A stretch of 64,000 nt of DNA from Megachile rotundata (taxonomy: Eukaryota > Arthropoda > Insecta > Hymenoptera > Megachilidae): assembly GCF_050947335.1 (NCBI RefSeq), contig NW_027473519.1, positions 62,001 through 126,000 of the forward strand, read 5' to 3'. The notes beneath the pieces were generated by a model. The model saw only the letters and a program-made list of their open reading frames with translations. It had not been told where the DNA came from and did not search any database. Positions within the stretch are counted from its first letter, which is position 1. Every line of letters begins with the position of its first letter. This document shows, in pieces, positions 23,379 through 37,251 of this stretch. The position numbers were made by a program, and so were the translations under genes.

Positions 23379-26300
23379 ATTACAGCGGATATGTGAGAAT
23401 TAGAGGCTGAATCGTTCGAAAATGAGCAAAATTCGTTCATAATGAGCATAATACGTTCAAAACGAGCAAAATTGTTCATTGTGGTGTTGAATTGTGCTCA
23501 GTTACGATAACATAACATGACTAGATAGTACAGAGTCGAATTACAGCGGATATGTGCGAATTAGAGGCTGAATCGTTCGAAAATGAGCAAAATTCGTTCA
23601 AAATGAGCATAATACGTTCAAAACGAGCAAAATTGTTCATTGTGGTGTTGAATTGTGCTCAGATAGGATAACTTAACATAACTAGATAGTACAGAGTCGA
23701 ATTACAGCGGATATGTGCGAACTAGAGGCTGAATCGTGCGAAAATGAGCATAATTCGTTCAAAACGAGCAAAATTGTTCATTGTGGTGTTGAATTGTGCT
23801 CAGTTACGATAACTTAACATAACTAGATAGTACAGAGTCGAATTACAGCGGATATGTGCGAATTAGAGGCTGAATCGTTCGAAAATGAGCAAAATTCGTT
23901 CAAAACGAGCAAAATTCGTGCAAAACGAGCAAAATTGTTCATTGTGGTGTTGAATTGTGCTCAGATAGGATAACTTAACATAACTAGATAGTACAGAGTC
24001 GAATTACAGCGGATATGTGCGAATTAGAGGCTGAATCGTGCGAAAATGAGCATAATTCGTTCAAAACGATCAAAATTGTTCATTGTGGTGTTGTATTGTG
24101 CTCAGTTACGATAACTTAACATGACTAGATAGTACAGAGTCGAATTACAGCGGATATGTGCGAATTAGAGGCTGAATCGTGCGAAAATGAGCATAATTCG
24201 TGCAAAGCGAGCAAAATTGTTCATTGTGGTGTTGAATTGTGCTCAGTTACGATAACTTAACATGACTAGATAGTACAGAGTCGAATTACAGCGGATATGT
24301 GCGAATTAGAGGCTGAATCGTGCGAAAATGAGCATAATTCGTTCAAAACGAGCAAAATTGTTCATTGTGGTGTTGAATTGTGCTCAGATAGGATAACTTA
24401 ACATAACTAGATAGTACAGAGCCGAATTAAAGCGGATATGTGCGAATTAGAGGCTGAATCGTTCGAAAATGAGCAAAATTCGTTCAAAACGAGCAAAATT
24501 CGTGCAAAACGAGCAAAATTGTTCATTGTGGTGTTGAATTGTGCTCAGATAGGATAACTTAACATAACTAGATAGTACAGAGTCGAATTACAGCGGATAT
24601 GTGCGAATTAGAGGCTGAATCTTGCGAAAATGAGCATATTTCGATTAAAACGATCAAAATTGCTCATTGTGGTGTTGAATTGTGCTCAGTTATGATAACT
24701 CAACATGACTAGATAGTACAGAGTCGAATTACAGCGGATATGTGCGAATTAGAGGCTGAATCGTGCGAAAATGAGCATAATTCGTTCAAAACGATCAAAA
24801 TTGTTCATTGTGGTGTTGAATTGTGCTCAGTTACGATAACTTAACATGACTAGATAGTACAGAGTCGAATTACAGCGGATATGTGCGAATTAGAGGCTGA
24901 ATCGTGCGAAAATGAGCATAATTCGTGCAAAACGTGCAAAACTGTTCATTGTGGTGTCGAATTGTGCTCAGATAGGATAACTTAACATAACTAGATAGTA
25001 CAGAGTCGAATTACAGCGGATATGTGCGAATTAGAGGCTGAATCGTTCGAAAATGAGCAAAATTCGTTCAAAACGAGCAAAATTCGTGCAAAACGAGCAA
25101 AATTGTTCATTGTGGTGTTGAATTGTGCTCAGATAGGATAACTTAACATAACTAGATAGTACAGAGTCGAATTACAGCGGATATGTGCGAACTAGAGGCT
25201 GAATCGTGCGAAAATGAGCATAATTCGTTCAAAACGAGCAAAATTGTTCATTGTGGTGTTGAATTATGCTCAGTTACGATAACTTAACATAACTAGATAG
25301 TACAGAGTCGAATTACAGCGGATATGTGCGAATTAGAGGCTGAATCGTTCGAAAATGAGCAAAATTCGTTCAAAACGAGCCAAATTCGTGCAAAACGAGC
25401 AAAATTGTTCATTGTGGTGTTGAATTGTGCTCAGATAGGATAACTTAACATAACTAGATAGTACAGAGTCGAATTACAGCGGATATGTGCGAATTAGAGG
25501 CTGAATCGTGCGAAAATGAGCATAATTCGTTCAAAACGATCAAAATTGTCCATTGTGGTGTTGTATTGTGCTCAGTTACGATAACTTAACATGACTAGAT
25601 AGTACAGAGTCGAATTACAGCGGATATGTGCGAATTAGAGGCTGAATCGTGCGAAAATGAGCATAATTCGTTCAAAACGATCAAAATTGTTCATTGTGGT
25701 GTTGAATTGTGCTCAGTTACGATAACTTAACATGACTAGATAGTACAGAGTCGAATTACAGCGGATATGTGCGAATTAGAGGCTGAATCGTGCGAAAATG
25801 AGCATAATTCGTTCAAAACGATCAAAATTGTTCATTGTGGTGTTGAATTGTGCTCAGTTACGATAACTTAACATGACTAGATAGTACAGAGTCGAATTAC
25901 AGCGGATATGTGCGAATTAGAGGCTGAATCGTGCGAAAATGAGCATAATTCGTTCAAAACGATCAAAATTGTTCATTGTGGTGTTGAATTGTGCTCAGTT
26001 ACGATAACTTAACTAGACTAGATAGTACAGAGTCGAATTACAGCGGATATGTGCGAATTAGAGGCTGAATCGTGCGAAAATGAGCATAATTCGTGCAAAA
26101 CGAGCAAAATTGTTCATTGTGGTGTTGAATTGTGCTCAGTTACGATAACTTAACATGACTAGATAGTACAGAGTCGAATTACAGCGGATATGTGCGAAAT
26201 AGAGGCTGAATCGGGCGAAAATGAGCATAATTCGTTCAAAACGAGCAAAATTGTTCATTGTGGTGTTGAATTGTGCTCAGATAGGATAACTTAACATAAC

Positions 26301-28654
26301 TAGATAGTACAGAGTCGAATTACAGCGGATATGTGCGAATTAGAGGCTGAACCGAGCGAAAATGAGCATAATTCGTTCAAAACGAGCAAAATTGTTCATT
26401 GTGGTGTTGAATTGTGCTCAGATAGGATAACTTAACATAACTAGATAGTACAGAGCCGAATTAAAGCGGATATGTGCGAATTAGAGGCTGAATCGTTCGA
26501 AAATGAGCAAAATTCGTTCAAAACGAGCAAAATTCGTGCAAAACGAGCAAAATTGTTCATTGTGGTGTTGAATTGTGCTCAGATAGGATAACTTAACATA
26601 ACTAGATAGTACAGAGTCGAATTACAGCGGATATGTGCGAATTAGAGGCTGAATCGTTCGAAAATGAGCAAAATTCGTTCAAAATGAGCATAATACGTTC
26701 AAAACGAGCAAAATTGTTCATTGTGGTGTTGAATTGTGCTCAGTTACGATAACTTAACATGACTGGATAGTACAGAGTCGAATTACAGCGGATATGTGCG
26801 AATTAGAGGCTGAATCGTGCGAAAATGAGCATAATTCGTGCAAAACGAGCAAAATTGTTCATTGCGGTGTTAAATTGTGCTCAGTTACGATAACTTAACA
26901 TGACTAGATAGTACAGAGTCGAATTACAGCGGATATGTGCGAATTAGAGGCTGAATCGTGCGAAAATGAGCATAATTCGTTCAAAACGATCAAAATTGTT
27001 CATTGTGGTGTTGAATTGTGCTCAGTTACGATAACTTAACATGACTAGATAGTACAGAGTCGAATTACAGCGGATATGTGCGAATTAGAGGCTGAATCGT
27101 GCGAAAATGAGCATAATTCGTTCAAAACGATCAAAATTGTTCATTGTGGTGTTGAATTGTGCTCAGTTACGATAACTTAACTAGACTAGATAGTACAGAG
27201 TCGAATTACAGCGGATATGTGCGAATTAGAGGCTGAATCGTGCGAAAATGAGCATAATTCGTTCAAAACGAGCAAAATTCGTGCAAAACGAGCAAAATTG
27301 TTCATTGTGGTGTTGAATTGTGCTCAGATAGGATAACTTAACATAACTAGATAGTACAGAGTCGAATTACAGCGGATATGTGCGAACTAGAGGCTGAATC
27401 GTGCGAAAATGAGCATAATTCGTTCAAAACGAGCAAAATTGTTCATTGTGGTGTTGAATTGTGCTCAGTTACGATAACTTAACATAACTAGATAGTACAG
27501 AGTCGAATTACAGCGGATATGTGCGAATTAGAGGCTGAATCGTGCGAAAATGAGCATAATTCGTTCAAAACGAGCAAAATTGTTCATTGTGGTGTCGAAT
27601 TGTGGTCAGTTACGATAACTTAACATAACTAGATAGTACAGAGTCGAATTACAGCGGATATGTGCGAATTAGAGGCTGAATCGTGCGAAAATGAGCATAA
27701 TTCGTTCAAAACGATCAAAATTGCTCATTGTGGTGTTGAATTGTGCTCAGTTACGATAACTTAACATGACTAGATAGTAGAGAGTCGAATTACAGCGGAT
27801 ATGTGCGAATTAGAGGCTGAATCGTGCGAAAATGAGCATAATTCGTTCAAAACGAGCAAAATTGTTCATTGTGGTGTCGAATTGTGCTCAGTTAGGATAA
27901 CTTAACATAACTAGATAGTACAGAGTCGAATTACAGCGGATATGTGCGAATTAGAGGCTGAATCGTGCGAAAATGAGCATAATTCGTGCAAAACGTGCAA
28001 AATTGTTCATTGTGGTGTCGAATTGTGCTCAGATAGGATAACATAACATAACTAGATAGTACAGAGTCGAATTACAGCGGATATGTGCGAACTAGAGGCT
28101 GAATCGTGCGAAAATGAGCATAATTCGTTCAAAACGAGCAAAATTGTTCATTGTGGTGTTGAATTGTGCTCAGTTACGATAACTTAACATAACTAGATAG
28201 TACAGAGTCGAATTACAGCGGATATGTGCGAATTAGAGGCTGAATCGTGCGAAAATGAGCATAATTCGTGCAAAACGAGCAAAATTGTTCATTGTGGTGT
28301 TGAATTGTGCTCACATAGGATAACTTAACATAACTAGATAGTACAGAGTCGAATTACAGCGGATATGTGCGAATTAGAGGCTGAATCGTTCGAAAATGAG
28401 CAAAATTCGTTCAAAATGAGCATAATACGTTCAAAACGAGCAAAATTGTTCATTGTGGTGTCGAATTGTGCTCAGATAGGATAACTTAACATAACTAGAT
28501 AGTACAGAGTCGAATTACAGAGGATATGTGCGAATTAGAGGCTGAATCGTTCGAAAATGAGCATAATTCGTTCAAAACGATCAAAATTGTTCATTGTGGT
28601 GTTGAATTGTGCTCAGTTAGGATAACTTAACATGACTAGATAGTACAGAGTCGA
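23379..28654. repeat. Class B-rich mosaic with 1470-bp and 2034-bp repeats
   Basis: The trio GAACTAG monomer, class C, TTGTATTG class B at 23701-24143 is repeated 1470 bp downstream (TTGTATTG at 24091 and 25561). The variant GAGCCGAATTAAAGCGG occurs at about 24419 and 26453, 2034 bp apart. AACTTAACTAGACTAG, a local rearrangement of the CATGAC segment, appears at about 26010 and 27177. Class B monomers form uninterrupted runs here (for example about 25.6-26.0 kb). Confidence 0.82.
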
Positions 28655-29615
28655 ATTACAGCGGATATGTGCGAATTAGAGGCTGAATCGTGCGAAAATG
28701 AGCATAATTCGTTCAAAACGAGCAAAATTGTTCATTGTGGTGTTGAATTGTGCTCAGATAGGATAACTTAACATAACTAGATAGTACAGAGTCGAATTAC
28801 AGCGGATATGTGCGAATTAGAGGCTGAATCGTGCGGAAATGAGCATAATTCGTGCAAAACGTGCAAAATTGTTCATTGTGGTGTCGAATTGTGCTCAGAT
28901 AGGATAACTTAACATAACTAGATAGTACATAGTCGAATTACAGCGGATATGTGCGAATTAGAGGCTGAATCGTTCGAAAATGAGCAAAATTCGTTCAAAA
29001 CGAGCAAAATTCGTGCAAAACGAGCAAAATTGTTCATTGTGGTGTTGAATTGTGCTCAGATAGGATAACTTAACATAACTAGATAGTACAGAGTCGAATT
29101 ACAGCGGATATGTGCGAACTAGAGGCTGAATCGTGCGAAAATGAGCATAATTCGTTCAAAACGAGCAAAATTGTTCATTGTGGTGTTGAATTGTGCTCAG
29201 TTACGATAACTTAACATAACTAGATAGTACAGAGTCGAATTACAGCGGATATGTGCGAATTAGAGGCTGAATCGTGCGAAAATGAGCATAATTCGTTCAG
29301 AACGAGCAAAATTGTTCATTGTGGTGTCGAATTGTGCTCAGTTACGATAACTTAACATAACTAGATAGTACAGAGTCGAATTACAGCGGATATGTGCGAA
29401 TTAGAGGCTGAATCGTGCGAAAATGAGCATAATTCGTTCAAAACGATCAAAATTGTTCATTGTGGTGTTGAATTGTGCTCAGTTACGATAACTTAACATG
29501 ACGATAGTACAGAGTCGAATTACAGCGGATATGTGCGAATTAGATGCTGAATCGTGCGAAAATGAGCATAATTCGTTCAAAACGAGCAAAATTGTTCTTT
29601 GTGGTGTTGAATTGT
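28655..29615. repeat. Seven-monomer block shared with 38098-39060
   Basis: Shared marks are GTGCGGAAATG (28831/38274), GTACATAGTCG, GAACTAG, GTTCAGAACGAG (29296/38739) and a GATGCTG monomer with GTTCTTTGTGG. The offset is 9443 bp up to the 2-base deletion at 29502 and 9445 bp afterwards. The match breaks in the last monomer, which continues with GTTACG here and GATAGG in the other copy. Confidence 0.88.
29380..29518 (+). repeat. 139-bp monomer with 2-base deletion
   Basis: The usual CATGACTAGATAG reads CATGACGATAG at about 29498-29508. Start-to-start length is 139 bp. The homologous monomer 9443 bp downstream is intact, so the deletion happened after the block was copied. Confidence 0.9.
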
Positions 29616-29800
29616 GCTCAGTTACGATAACTTAACATGACTAGATAGTACAGAGTCGAATTACAGCGGATATGTGCGAATTAGAGGCTGAATCGTGCGA
29701 AAATGAGCATAATTCGTTCAAAACGATCAAAATTGTTCATTGTGGTGTTGAATTGTGCTCAGTTACGATAACTTAACATGACTAGATAGTACAGAGTCGA

Positions 29801-30265
29801 ATTACAGCGAATATGTGCGATTTAGAGGCTGAATCGTTCGAAAATGAGCAAAATTCGTTCAAAACGAGCAAAATTCGTGCAAAACGAGCAAAATTGTTCA
29901 TTGTGGTGTTGAATTGTGCTCAGATAGGATAACTTAACATAACTACATAGTACAGAGTCGAATTACAGCGGATATGTGCGAATTAGAGGCTGAATCGTGC
30001 GAAAATGAGCATAATTCGTGCAAAACGAGCAAAATTGTTCATTGTGGTGTCAAATTATGCTCAGATAGGATAACTTAACATAACTATATAGTACAGAGTC
30101 GAATTACAGCGGATATGTGCGAATTAGAGGCTGAATCGTGCGAAAATGAGCATAATTCGTTCAAAACCAGCAAAATTGTTCGTTGTGGTGTTGAATTGTG
30201 CTCAGATAGGATAACTTAACATAACTAGATAGTACAGAGTGGAATTACAGCGGATATCTGCGAAT
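29801..30265. repeat. Island of the end-type module inside the middle of the array
   Basis: Three monomers plus a junction. The first is class C with GCGAATATG and GCGATTTAG, ending CTACATAG; next comes one with GTCAAATTATGC; then one with GTTCGTTG and GAGTGGAATT; then a monomer beginning ATATCTGCG. This order also occurs from 1773, 7673, 47019, 50221 and 63007. At the right edge the ATATCTGCG start is joined to a GTTCTTTGTGG body, a hybrid of two otherwise separate lineages. Confidence 0.8.
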
Positions 30266-30807
30266 TAGAGGCTGAATCGTGCGAAAATGAGCATAATTCG
30301 TTCAAAACGAGCAAAATTGTTCTTTGTGGTGTTGAATTGTGCTCAGTTACGATAACTTAACATGACTAGATAGTACAGAGTCGAATTACAGCGGATATGT
30401 GCGAATTAGAGGCTGAATCGTGCGAAAATGAGCATAATTCGATTAAAACGATCAAAATTGCTCATTGTGGTGTTGAATTGTGCTCAGTTATGATAACTCA
30501 ACATGACTAGATAGTACAGAGTCGAATTACAGCGGATATGTGCGAATTAGAGGCTGAATCGTGCGAAAATGAGCATAATTCGATTAAAACGATCAAAATT
30601 GCTCATTGTGGTGTTGAATTGTGCTCAGTTATGATAACTCAACATGACTAGATAGTACAGAGTCGAATTACAGCGGATATGTGCGAATTAGAGGCTGAAT
30701 CGTGCGAAAATGAGCATAATTCGTTCAAAACGTGCAAAATTGTTCATTGTGGTGTCGAATTGTGCTCAGATAGGATAACTTAACATAACTAGATAGTACA
30801 GAGTCGA

Positions 30808-33284
30808 ATTACAGCGGATATGTGCGAATTAGAGGCTGAATCGTGCGAAAATGAGCATAATTCGTTCAAAACGATCAAAATTGTTCATTGTGGTGTTGAA
30901 TTGTGCTCAGTTACGATAACTTAACATGACTAGATATTACAGAGTCGAATTACAGCGGATATGTGCGAACTAGAGGCTGAATCGTTCGAAAATGAGCAAA
31001 ATTCGTTCAAAACGAGCAAAATTCGTGCAAAACGAGCAAAATTCGTGCAAAACGAGCAAAATTGTTCATTGTGGTGTTGAATTGTGCTCAGATAGGATAA
31101 CTTAACATAACTAGATAGTACAGAGTCGAATTACAGCGGATATGTGCGAATTAGAGGCTGAATCGTGCGAAAATGAGCATAATTCGTTCAAAACGATCAA
31201 AATTGTTCATTGTGGTGTTGTATTGTGCTCAGTTACGATAACTTAACATGACTAGATAGTACAGAGTCGAATTACAGCGGATATGTGCGAATTAGACGCT
31301 GAATCGTGCGAAAATGAGCATAATTCGTTCAAAACGATCAAAATTGTTCATTGTGGTGTTGAATTGTGCTCAGTTACGATAACTTAACATGACTAGATAG
31401 TACAGAGTCGAATTACATCGGATATGTGCGAATTAGAGGCTGAATCGTGCGAAAGTGAGCATAATTCGTTCAAAACGATCAAAATTGTTCATTGTGGTGT
31501 TGAATTGTGCTCAGTTACGATAACTTAACTAGACTAGATAGTACAGAGTCGAATTACAGCGGATATGTGCGAATTAGAGGCAGAATCGTGCGAAAATGAG
31601 CATAATTCGTGCAAAACGAGCAAAATTGTTCATTGTGGTGTTGAATTGTGCTCAGTTACGATAACTTAACATGACTAGATAGTACAGAGTCGAATTACAG
31701 CGGATATGTGCGAATTAGAGGCTGAATCGTGCGAAAATGAGCATAATTCGTTCAAAACGATCAAAATTGTTCATTGTGGTGTTGAATTGTGCTCAGTTAC
31801 GATAACTTAACATGACTAGATAGTACAGAGTCGAATTACAGCGGATATGTGCGAATTAGAGGCTGAATCGTGCGAAAATGAGCATAATTCGTTCAAAACG
31901 AGCAAAATTGTTCATTGTGGTGTTGAATTGTGCTCAGATAGGATAACTTAACATAACTAGATAGTACAGAGTCGAATTACAGCGGATATGTGCGAATTAG
32001 AGGCTGAACCGTGCGAAAATGAGCATAATTCGTTCAAAACGAGCAAAATTGTTCATTGTGGTGTTGAATTGTGCTCAGATAGGATAACTTAACATAACTA
32101 GATAGTACAGAGTCGAATTACAGCGGATATGTGCGAATTAGAGGCTGAACCGTGCGAAAATGAGCAAAATTCGTTCAAAACGAGCAAAATTCGTGCAAAA
32201 CGAGCAAAATTGTTCATTGTGGTGTTGAATTGTGCTCAGATAGGATAACTTAACATAACTAGATAGTACAGAGTCGAATTACAGCGGATATGTGCGAACT
32301 AGAGGCTGAATCGTGCGAAAATGAGCATAATTCGTTCAAAACGAGCAAAATTGTTCATTGTGGTGTTGAATTGTGCTCAGATAGGATAACTTAACATAAC
32401 TAGATAGTACAGAGTCGAATTACAGCGGATATGTGCGAATTATAGGCTGAATCGTTCGAAAATGAGCAAAATTCGTTCAAAATGAGCATAATACGTTCAA
32501 AACGAGCAAAATTGTTCATTATGGTGTCGAATTGTGCTCAGATAGGATAACTTAACATAACTAGATAGTACAGAGTCGAATTACAGAGGATATGTGCGAA
32601 TTAGAGGCTGAATCGTTCGAAAATGAGCATAATTCGTTCAAAACGATCAAAATTGTTCATTGTGGTGTTGAATTGTGCTCAGTTACGATAACTTAACATG
32701 ACTAGATAGTACAGAGTCGTATTACAGCGGATATGTGCGAATTAGAGGCTGAATCGTGCGAAAATGAGCATAATTCGTTCAAAACGAGCAAAATTGTTCA
32801 TTGTGGTGTTGAATTGTGCTCAGATAGGATAACTTAACATAACTAGATAGTACAGAGTCGAATTACAGCGGATATGTGCGAATTAGAGGCTCAACCGTGC
32901 GAAAATGAGCATAATTCGTGCAAAACGTGCAAAATTGTTCATTGTGGTGTTGAATTGTGCTCAGTTACGATAACTTAACATGACTAGATAGTACAGAGTC
33001 GAATTACAGCGGATATGTGCGAATTAGATGCTGAATCGTGCGAAAATGAGCATAATTCGTTCAAAACGAGCAAAATTGTTCTTTGTGGTGTTGAATTGTG
33101 CTCAGTTACGATAACTTAACATGACTAGATAGTACAGAGTCGAATTACAGCGGATATGTGCGAATTAGAGGCTGAATCGTGCGAAAATGAGCATAATTCG
33201 ATTAAAACGATCAAAATTGCTCATTGCGGTGTTGAATTGTGCTCAGTTATGATAACTCAACATGACTAGATAGTACAGAGTCGA
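30808..33284. repeat. 2477-bp (17-monomer) HOR, unit 1
   Basis: The order is class B with GATATT, the 181-bp monomer, class B with TTGTATTG, further class B, an AACTAGACTAG monomer, a GAGGCAGAATC monomer, A monomers including one with GCTGAACCG, C, GAACTAG, class D with ATTATAGGC and CATTATGG, CAGAGGATATG, GAGTCGTATT, GCTCAACCG, GATGCTG with CTTTG, and CGATTAAAACG with CATTGCGG. Private bases: TTAGACGCTG at 31294, ATTACATCGG near 31414. Confidence 0.9.
30949..31129 (+). repeat. 181-bp monomer, first of three
   Basis: This monomer has two extra 20-bp sub-units: one ATTCGTTCAAAACGAGCAAA is followed by two copies of ATTCGTGCAAAACGAGCAAA. It has three consecutive box-like elements and the longest phased A-tract run in the window. 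The GAACTAG variant is present near its start. It is the landmark monomer of the 2477-bp HOR. Confidence 0.95.
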
Positions 33285-35902
33285 ATTACAGCGGATATGT
33301 GCGAATTAGAGGCTGAATCGTGCGAAAATGAGCATAATTCGTTCAAAACGATCAAAATTGTTCATTGTGGTGTTGAATTGTGCTCAGTTACGATAACTTA
33401 ACATGACTAGATATTACAGAGTCGAATTACAGCGGATATGTGCGAACTAGAGGCTGAATCGTTCGAAAATGAGCAAAATTCGTTCAAAACGAGCAAAATT
33501 CGTGCAAAACGAGCAAAATTCGTGCAAAACGAGCAAAATTGTTCATTGTGGTGTTGAATTGTGCTCAGATAGGATAACTTAACATAACTAGATAGTACAG
33601 AGTCGAATTACAGCGGATATGTGCGAATTAGAGGCTGAATCGTGCGAAAATGAGCATAATTCGTTCAAAACGATCAAAATTGTTCATTGTGGTGTTGTAT
33701 TGTGCTCAGTTACGATAACTTAACATGACTAGATAGTACAGAGTCGAATTACAGCGGATATGTGCGAATTAGAGGCTGAATCGTGCGAAAATGAGCATAA
33801 TTCGTTCAAAACGATCAAAATTGTTCATTGTGGTGTTGAATTGTGCTCAGTTACGATAACTTAACATGACTAGATAGTACAGAGTCGAATTACAGCGGAT
33901 ATGTGCGAATTAGAGGCTGAATCGTGCGAAAGTGAGCATAATTCGTTCAAAACGATCAAAATTGTTCATTGTGGTGTTGAATTGTGCTCAGTTACGATAA
34001 CTTAACTAGACTAGATAGTACAGAGTCGAATTACAGCGGATATGTGCGAATTAGAGGCAGAATCGTGCGAAAATGAGCATAATTCGTGCAAAACGAGCAA
34101 AATTGTTCATTGTGGTGTTGAATTGTGCTCAGTTACGATAACTTAACATGACTAGATAGTACAGAGTCGAATTACAGCGGATATGTGCGAATTAGAGGCA
34201 GAATCGTGCGAAAATGAGCATAATTCGTGCAAAACGAGCAAAATTGTTCATTGTGGTGTTGAATTGTGCTCAGTTACGATAACTTAACATGACTAGATAG
34301 TACAGAGTCGAATTACAGCGGATATGTGCGAATTAGAGGCTGAATCGTGCGAAAATGAGCATAATTCGTTCAAAACGATCAAAATTGTTCATTGTGGTGT
34401 TGAATTGTGCTCAGTTACGATAACTTAACATGACTAGATAGTACAGAGTCGAATTACAGCGGATATGTGCGAATTAGAGGCTGAATCGTGCGAAAATGAG
34501 CATAATTCGTTCAAAACGAGCAAAATTGTTCATTGTGGTGTTGAATTGTGCTCAGATAGGATAACTTAACATAACTAGATAGTACAGAGTCGAATTACAG
34601 CGGATATGTGCGAATTAGAGGCTGAACCGTGCGAAAATGAGCATAATTCGTTCAAAACGAGCAAAATTGTTCATTGTGGTGTTGAATTGTGCTCAGATAG
34701 GATAACTTAACATAACTAGATAGTACAGAGTCGAATTACAGCGGATATGTGCGAATTAGAGGCTGAACCGTGCGAAAATGAGCAAAATTCGTTCAAAACG
34801 AGCAAAATTCGTGCAAAACGAGCAAAATTGTTCATTGTGGTGTTGAATTGTGCTCAGATAGGATAACTTAACATAACTAGATAGTACAGAGTCGAATTAC
34901 AGCGGATATGTGCGAACTAGAGGCTGAATCGTGCGAAAATGAGCATAATTCGTTCAAAACGAGCAAAATTGTTCATTGTGGTGTTGAATTGTGCTCAGAT
35001 AGGATAACTTAACATAACTAGATAGTACAGAGTCGAATTACAGCGGATATGTGCGAATTATAGGCTGAATCGTTCGAAAATGAGCAAAATTCGTTCATAA
35101 TGAGCATAATACGTTCAAAACGAGCAAAATTGTTCATTATGGTGTCGAATTGTGCTCAGATAGGATAACTTAACATAACTAGATAGTACAGAGTCGAATT
35201 ACAGAGGATATGTGCGAATTAGAGGCTGAATCGTTCGAAAATGAGCATAATTCGTTCAAAACGATCAAAATTGTTCATTGTGGTGTTGAATTGTGCTCAG
35301 TTACGATAACTTAACATGACTAGATAGTACAGAGTCGTATTACAGCGGATATGTGCGAATTAGAGGCTGAATCGTGCGAAAATGAGCATAATTCGTTCAA
35401 AACGAGCAAAATTGTTCATTGTGGTGTTGAATTGTGCTCAGATAGGATAACTTAACATAACTAGATAGTACAGAGTCGAATTACAGCGGATATGTGCGAA
35501 TTAGAGGCTCAACCGTGCGAAAATGAGCATAATTCGTGCAAAACGTGCAAAATTGTTCATTGTGGTGTTGAATTGTGCTCAGTTACGATAACTTAACATG
35601 ACTAGATAGTACAGAGTCGAATTACAGCGGATATGTGCGAATTAGATGCTGAATCGTGCGAAAATGAGCATAATTCGTTCAAAACGAGCAAAATTGTTCT
35701 TTGTGGTGTTGAATTGTGCTCAGTTACGATAACTTAACATGACTAGATAGTACAGAGTCGAATTACAGCGGATATGTGCGAATTAGAGGCTGAATCGTGC
35801 GAAAATGAGCATAATTCGATTAAAACGATCAAAATTGCTCATTGCGGTGTTGAATTGTGCTCAGTTATGATAACTCAACATGACTAGATAGTACAGAGTC
35901 GA
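33285..35902. repeat. 2618-bp HOR, unit 2 (one extra monomer)
   Basis: Same monomer order as 30808-33284, but the GAGGCAGAATC monomer is present twice in succession (about 34050 and 34193), adding exactly 141 bp. The class D monomer has TTCATAATGAG where unit 1 has TTCAAAATGAG. All other landmark bases match, including CATTATGG and CATTGCGG. Confidence 0.92.
33426..33606 (+). repeat. 181-bp monomer, second of three
   Basis: This is the same triple-box architecture and the same flanks as the monomer 2477 bp upstream: a class B monomer ending in GATATTACAG precedes it and a class B monomer with TTGTATTG follows it. Shared context shows it was copied as part of the HOR and did not expand independently. 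Confidence 0.95.
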
Positions 35903-36367
35903 ATTACAGCGGATATGTGCGAATTAGAGGCTGAATCGTGCGAAAATGAGCATAATTCGTTCAAAACGATCAAAATTGTTCATTGTGGTGTTGAATTGTG
36001 CTCAGTTACGATAACTTAACATGACTAGATATTACAGAGTCGAATTACAGCGGATATGTGCGAACTAGAGGCTGAATCGTTCGAAAATGAGCAAAATTCG
36101 TTCAAAACGAGCAAAATTCGTGCAAAACGAGCAAAATTCGTGCAAAACGAGCAAAATTGTTCATTGTGGTGTTGAATTGTGCTCAGATAGGATAACTTAA
36201 CATAACTAGATAGTACAGAGTCGAATTACAGCGGATATGTGCGAATTAGAGGCTGAATCGTGCGAAAATGAGCATAATTCGTTCAAAACGATCAAAATTG
36301 TTCATTGTGGTGTTGTATTGTGCTCAGTTACGATAACTTAACATGACTAGATAGTACAGAGTCGAAT
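35903..36367. repeat. 2477-bp HOR, truncated unit 3
   Basis: This holds the class B GATATT monomer, the 181-bp monomer and the TTGTATTG class B monomer. Next, from about 36367, comes a class D monomer that in units 1 and 2 lies about ten monomers further along. The unit is therefore internally deleted, by about 1.3 kb at the monomer junction. Confidence 0.85.
36044..36224 (+). repeat. 181-bp monomer, third of three
   Basis: This is the third triple-box monomer, 2618 bp after the second (2477 plus one 141-bp monomer duplicated in the second unit). The same class B GATATT monomer precedes it. The HOR breaks off one to two monomers downstream. Confidence 0.95.
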
Positions 36368-37251
36368 TACAGCGGATATGTGCGAATTAGAGGCTGAATC
36401 GTTCAAAAATGAGCAAAATTCGTTCAAAATGAGCATAATACGTTCAAAACGAGCAAAATTGTTCATTATGGTGTCGAATTGTGCTCAGATAGGATAACTT
36501 AACATAACTAGATAGTACAGAGTCGAATTACAGAGGATATGTGCGAATTAGAGGCTGAATCGTTCGAAAATGAGCATAATTCGTTCAAAACGATCAAAAT
36601 TGTTCATTGTGGTGTTGAATTGTGCTCAGTTACGATAACTTAACATGACTAGATAGTACAGAGTCGTATTACAGCGGATATGTGCGAATTAGAGGCTGAA
36701 TCGTGCGAAAATGAGCATAATTCGTTCAAAACGAGCAAAATTGTTCATTGTGGTGTTGAATTGTGCTCAGATAGGATAACTTAACATAACTAGATAGTAC
36801 AGAGTCGAATTACAGCGGATATGTGCGAATTAGAGGCTCAACCGTGCGAAAATGAGCATAATTCGTGCAAAACGTGCAAAATTGTTCATTGTGGTGTCGA
36901 ATTGTGCTCAGATAGGATAACTTAACATAACTAGATAGTACAGAGTCGAATTACAGCGGATATGTGCGAATTAGAGGCTGAATCGTTCGAAAATGAGCAA
37001 AATTCGTTCAAAACGAGCAAAATTCGTGCAAAACGAGCAAAATTGTTCATTGTGGTGTTGAATTGTGCTCAGATAGGATAACATAACATAACTAGATAGT
37101 ACAGAGTCGAATTACAGCGGATATGTGCGAACTAGAGGCTGAATCGTGCGAAAATGAGCATAATTCGTTCAAAACGATCAAAATTGCTCATTGTGGTGTT
37201 GAATTGTGCTCAGTTACGATAACTTAACATGACTAGATAGTAGAGAGTCGA

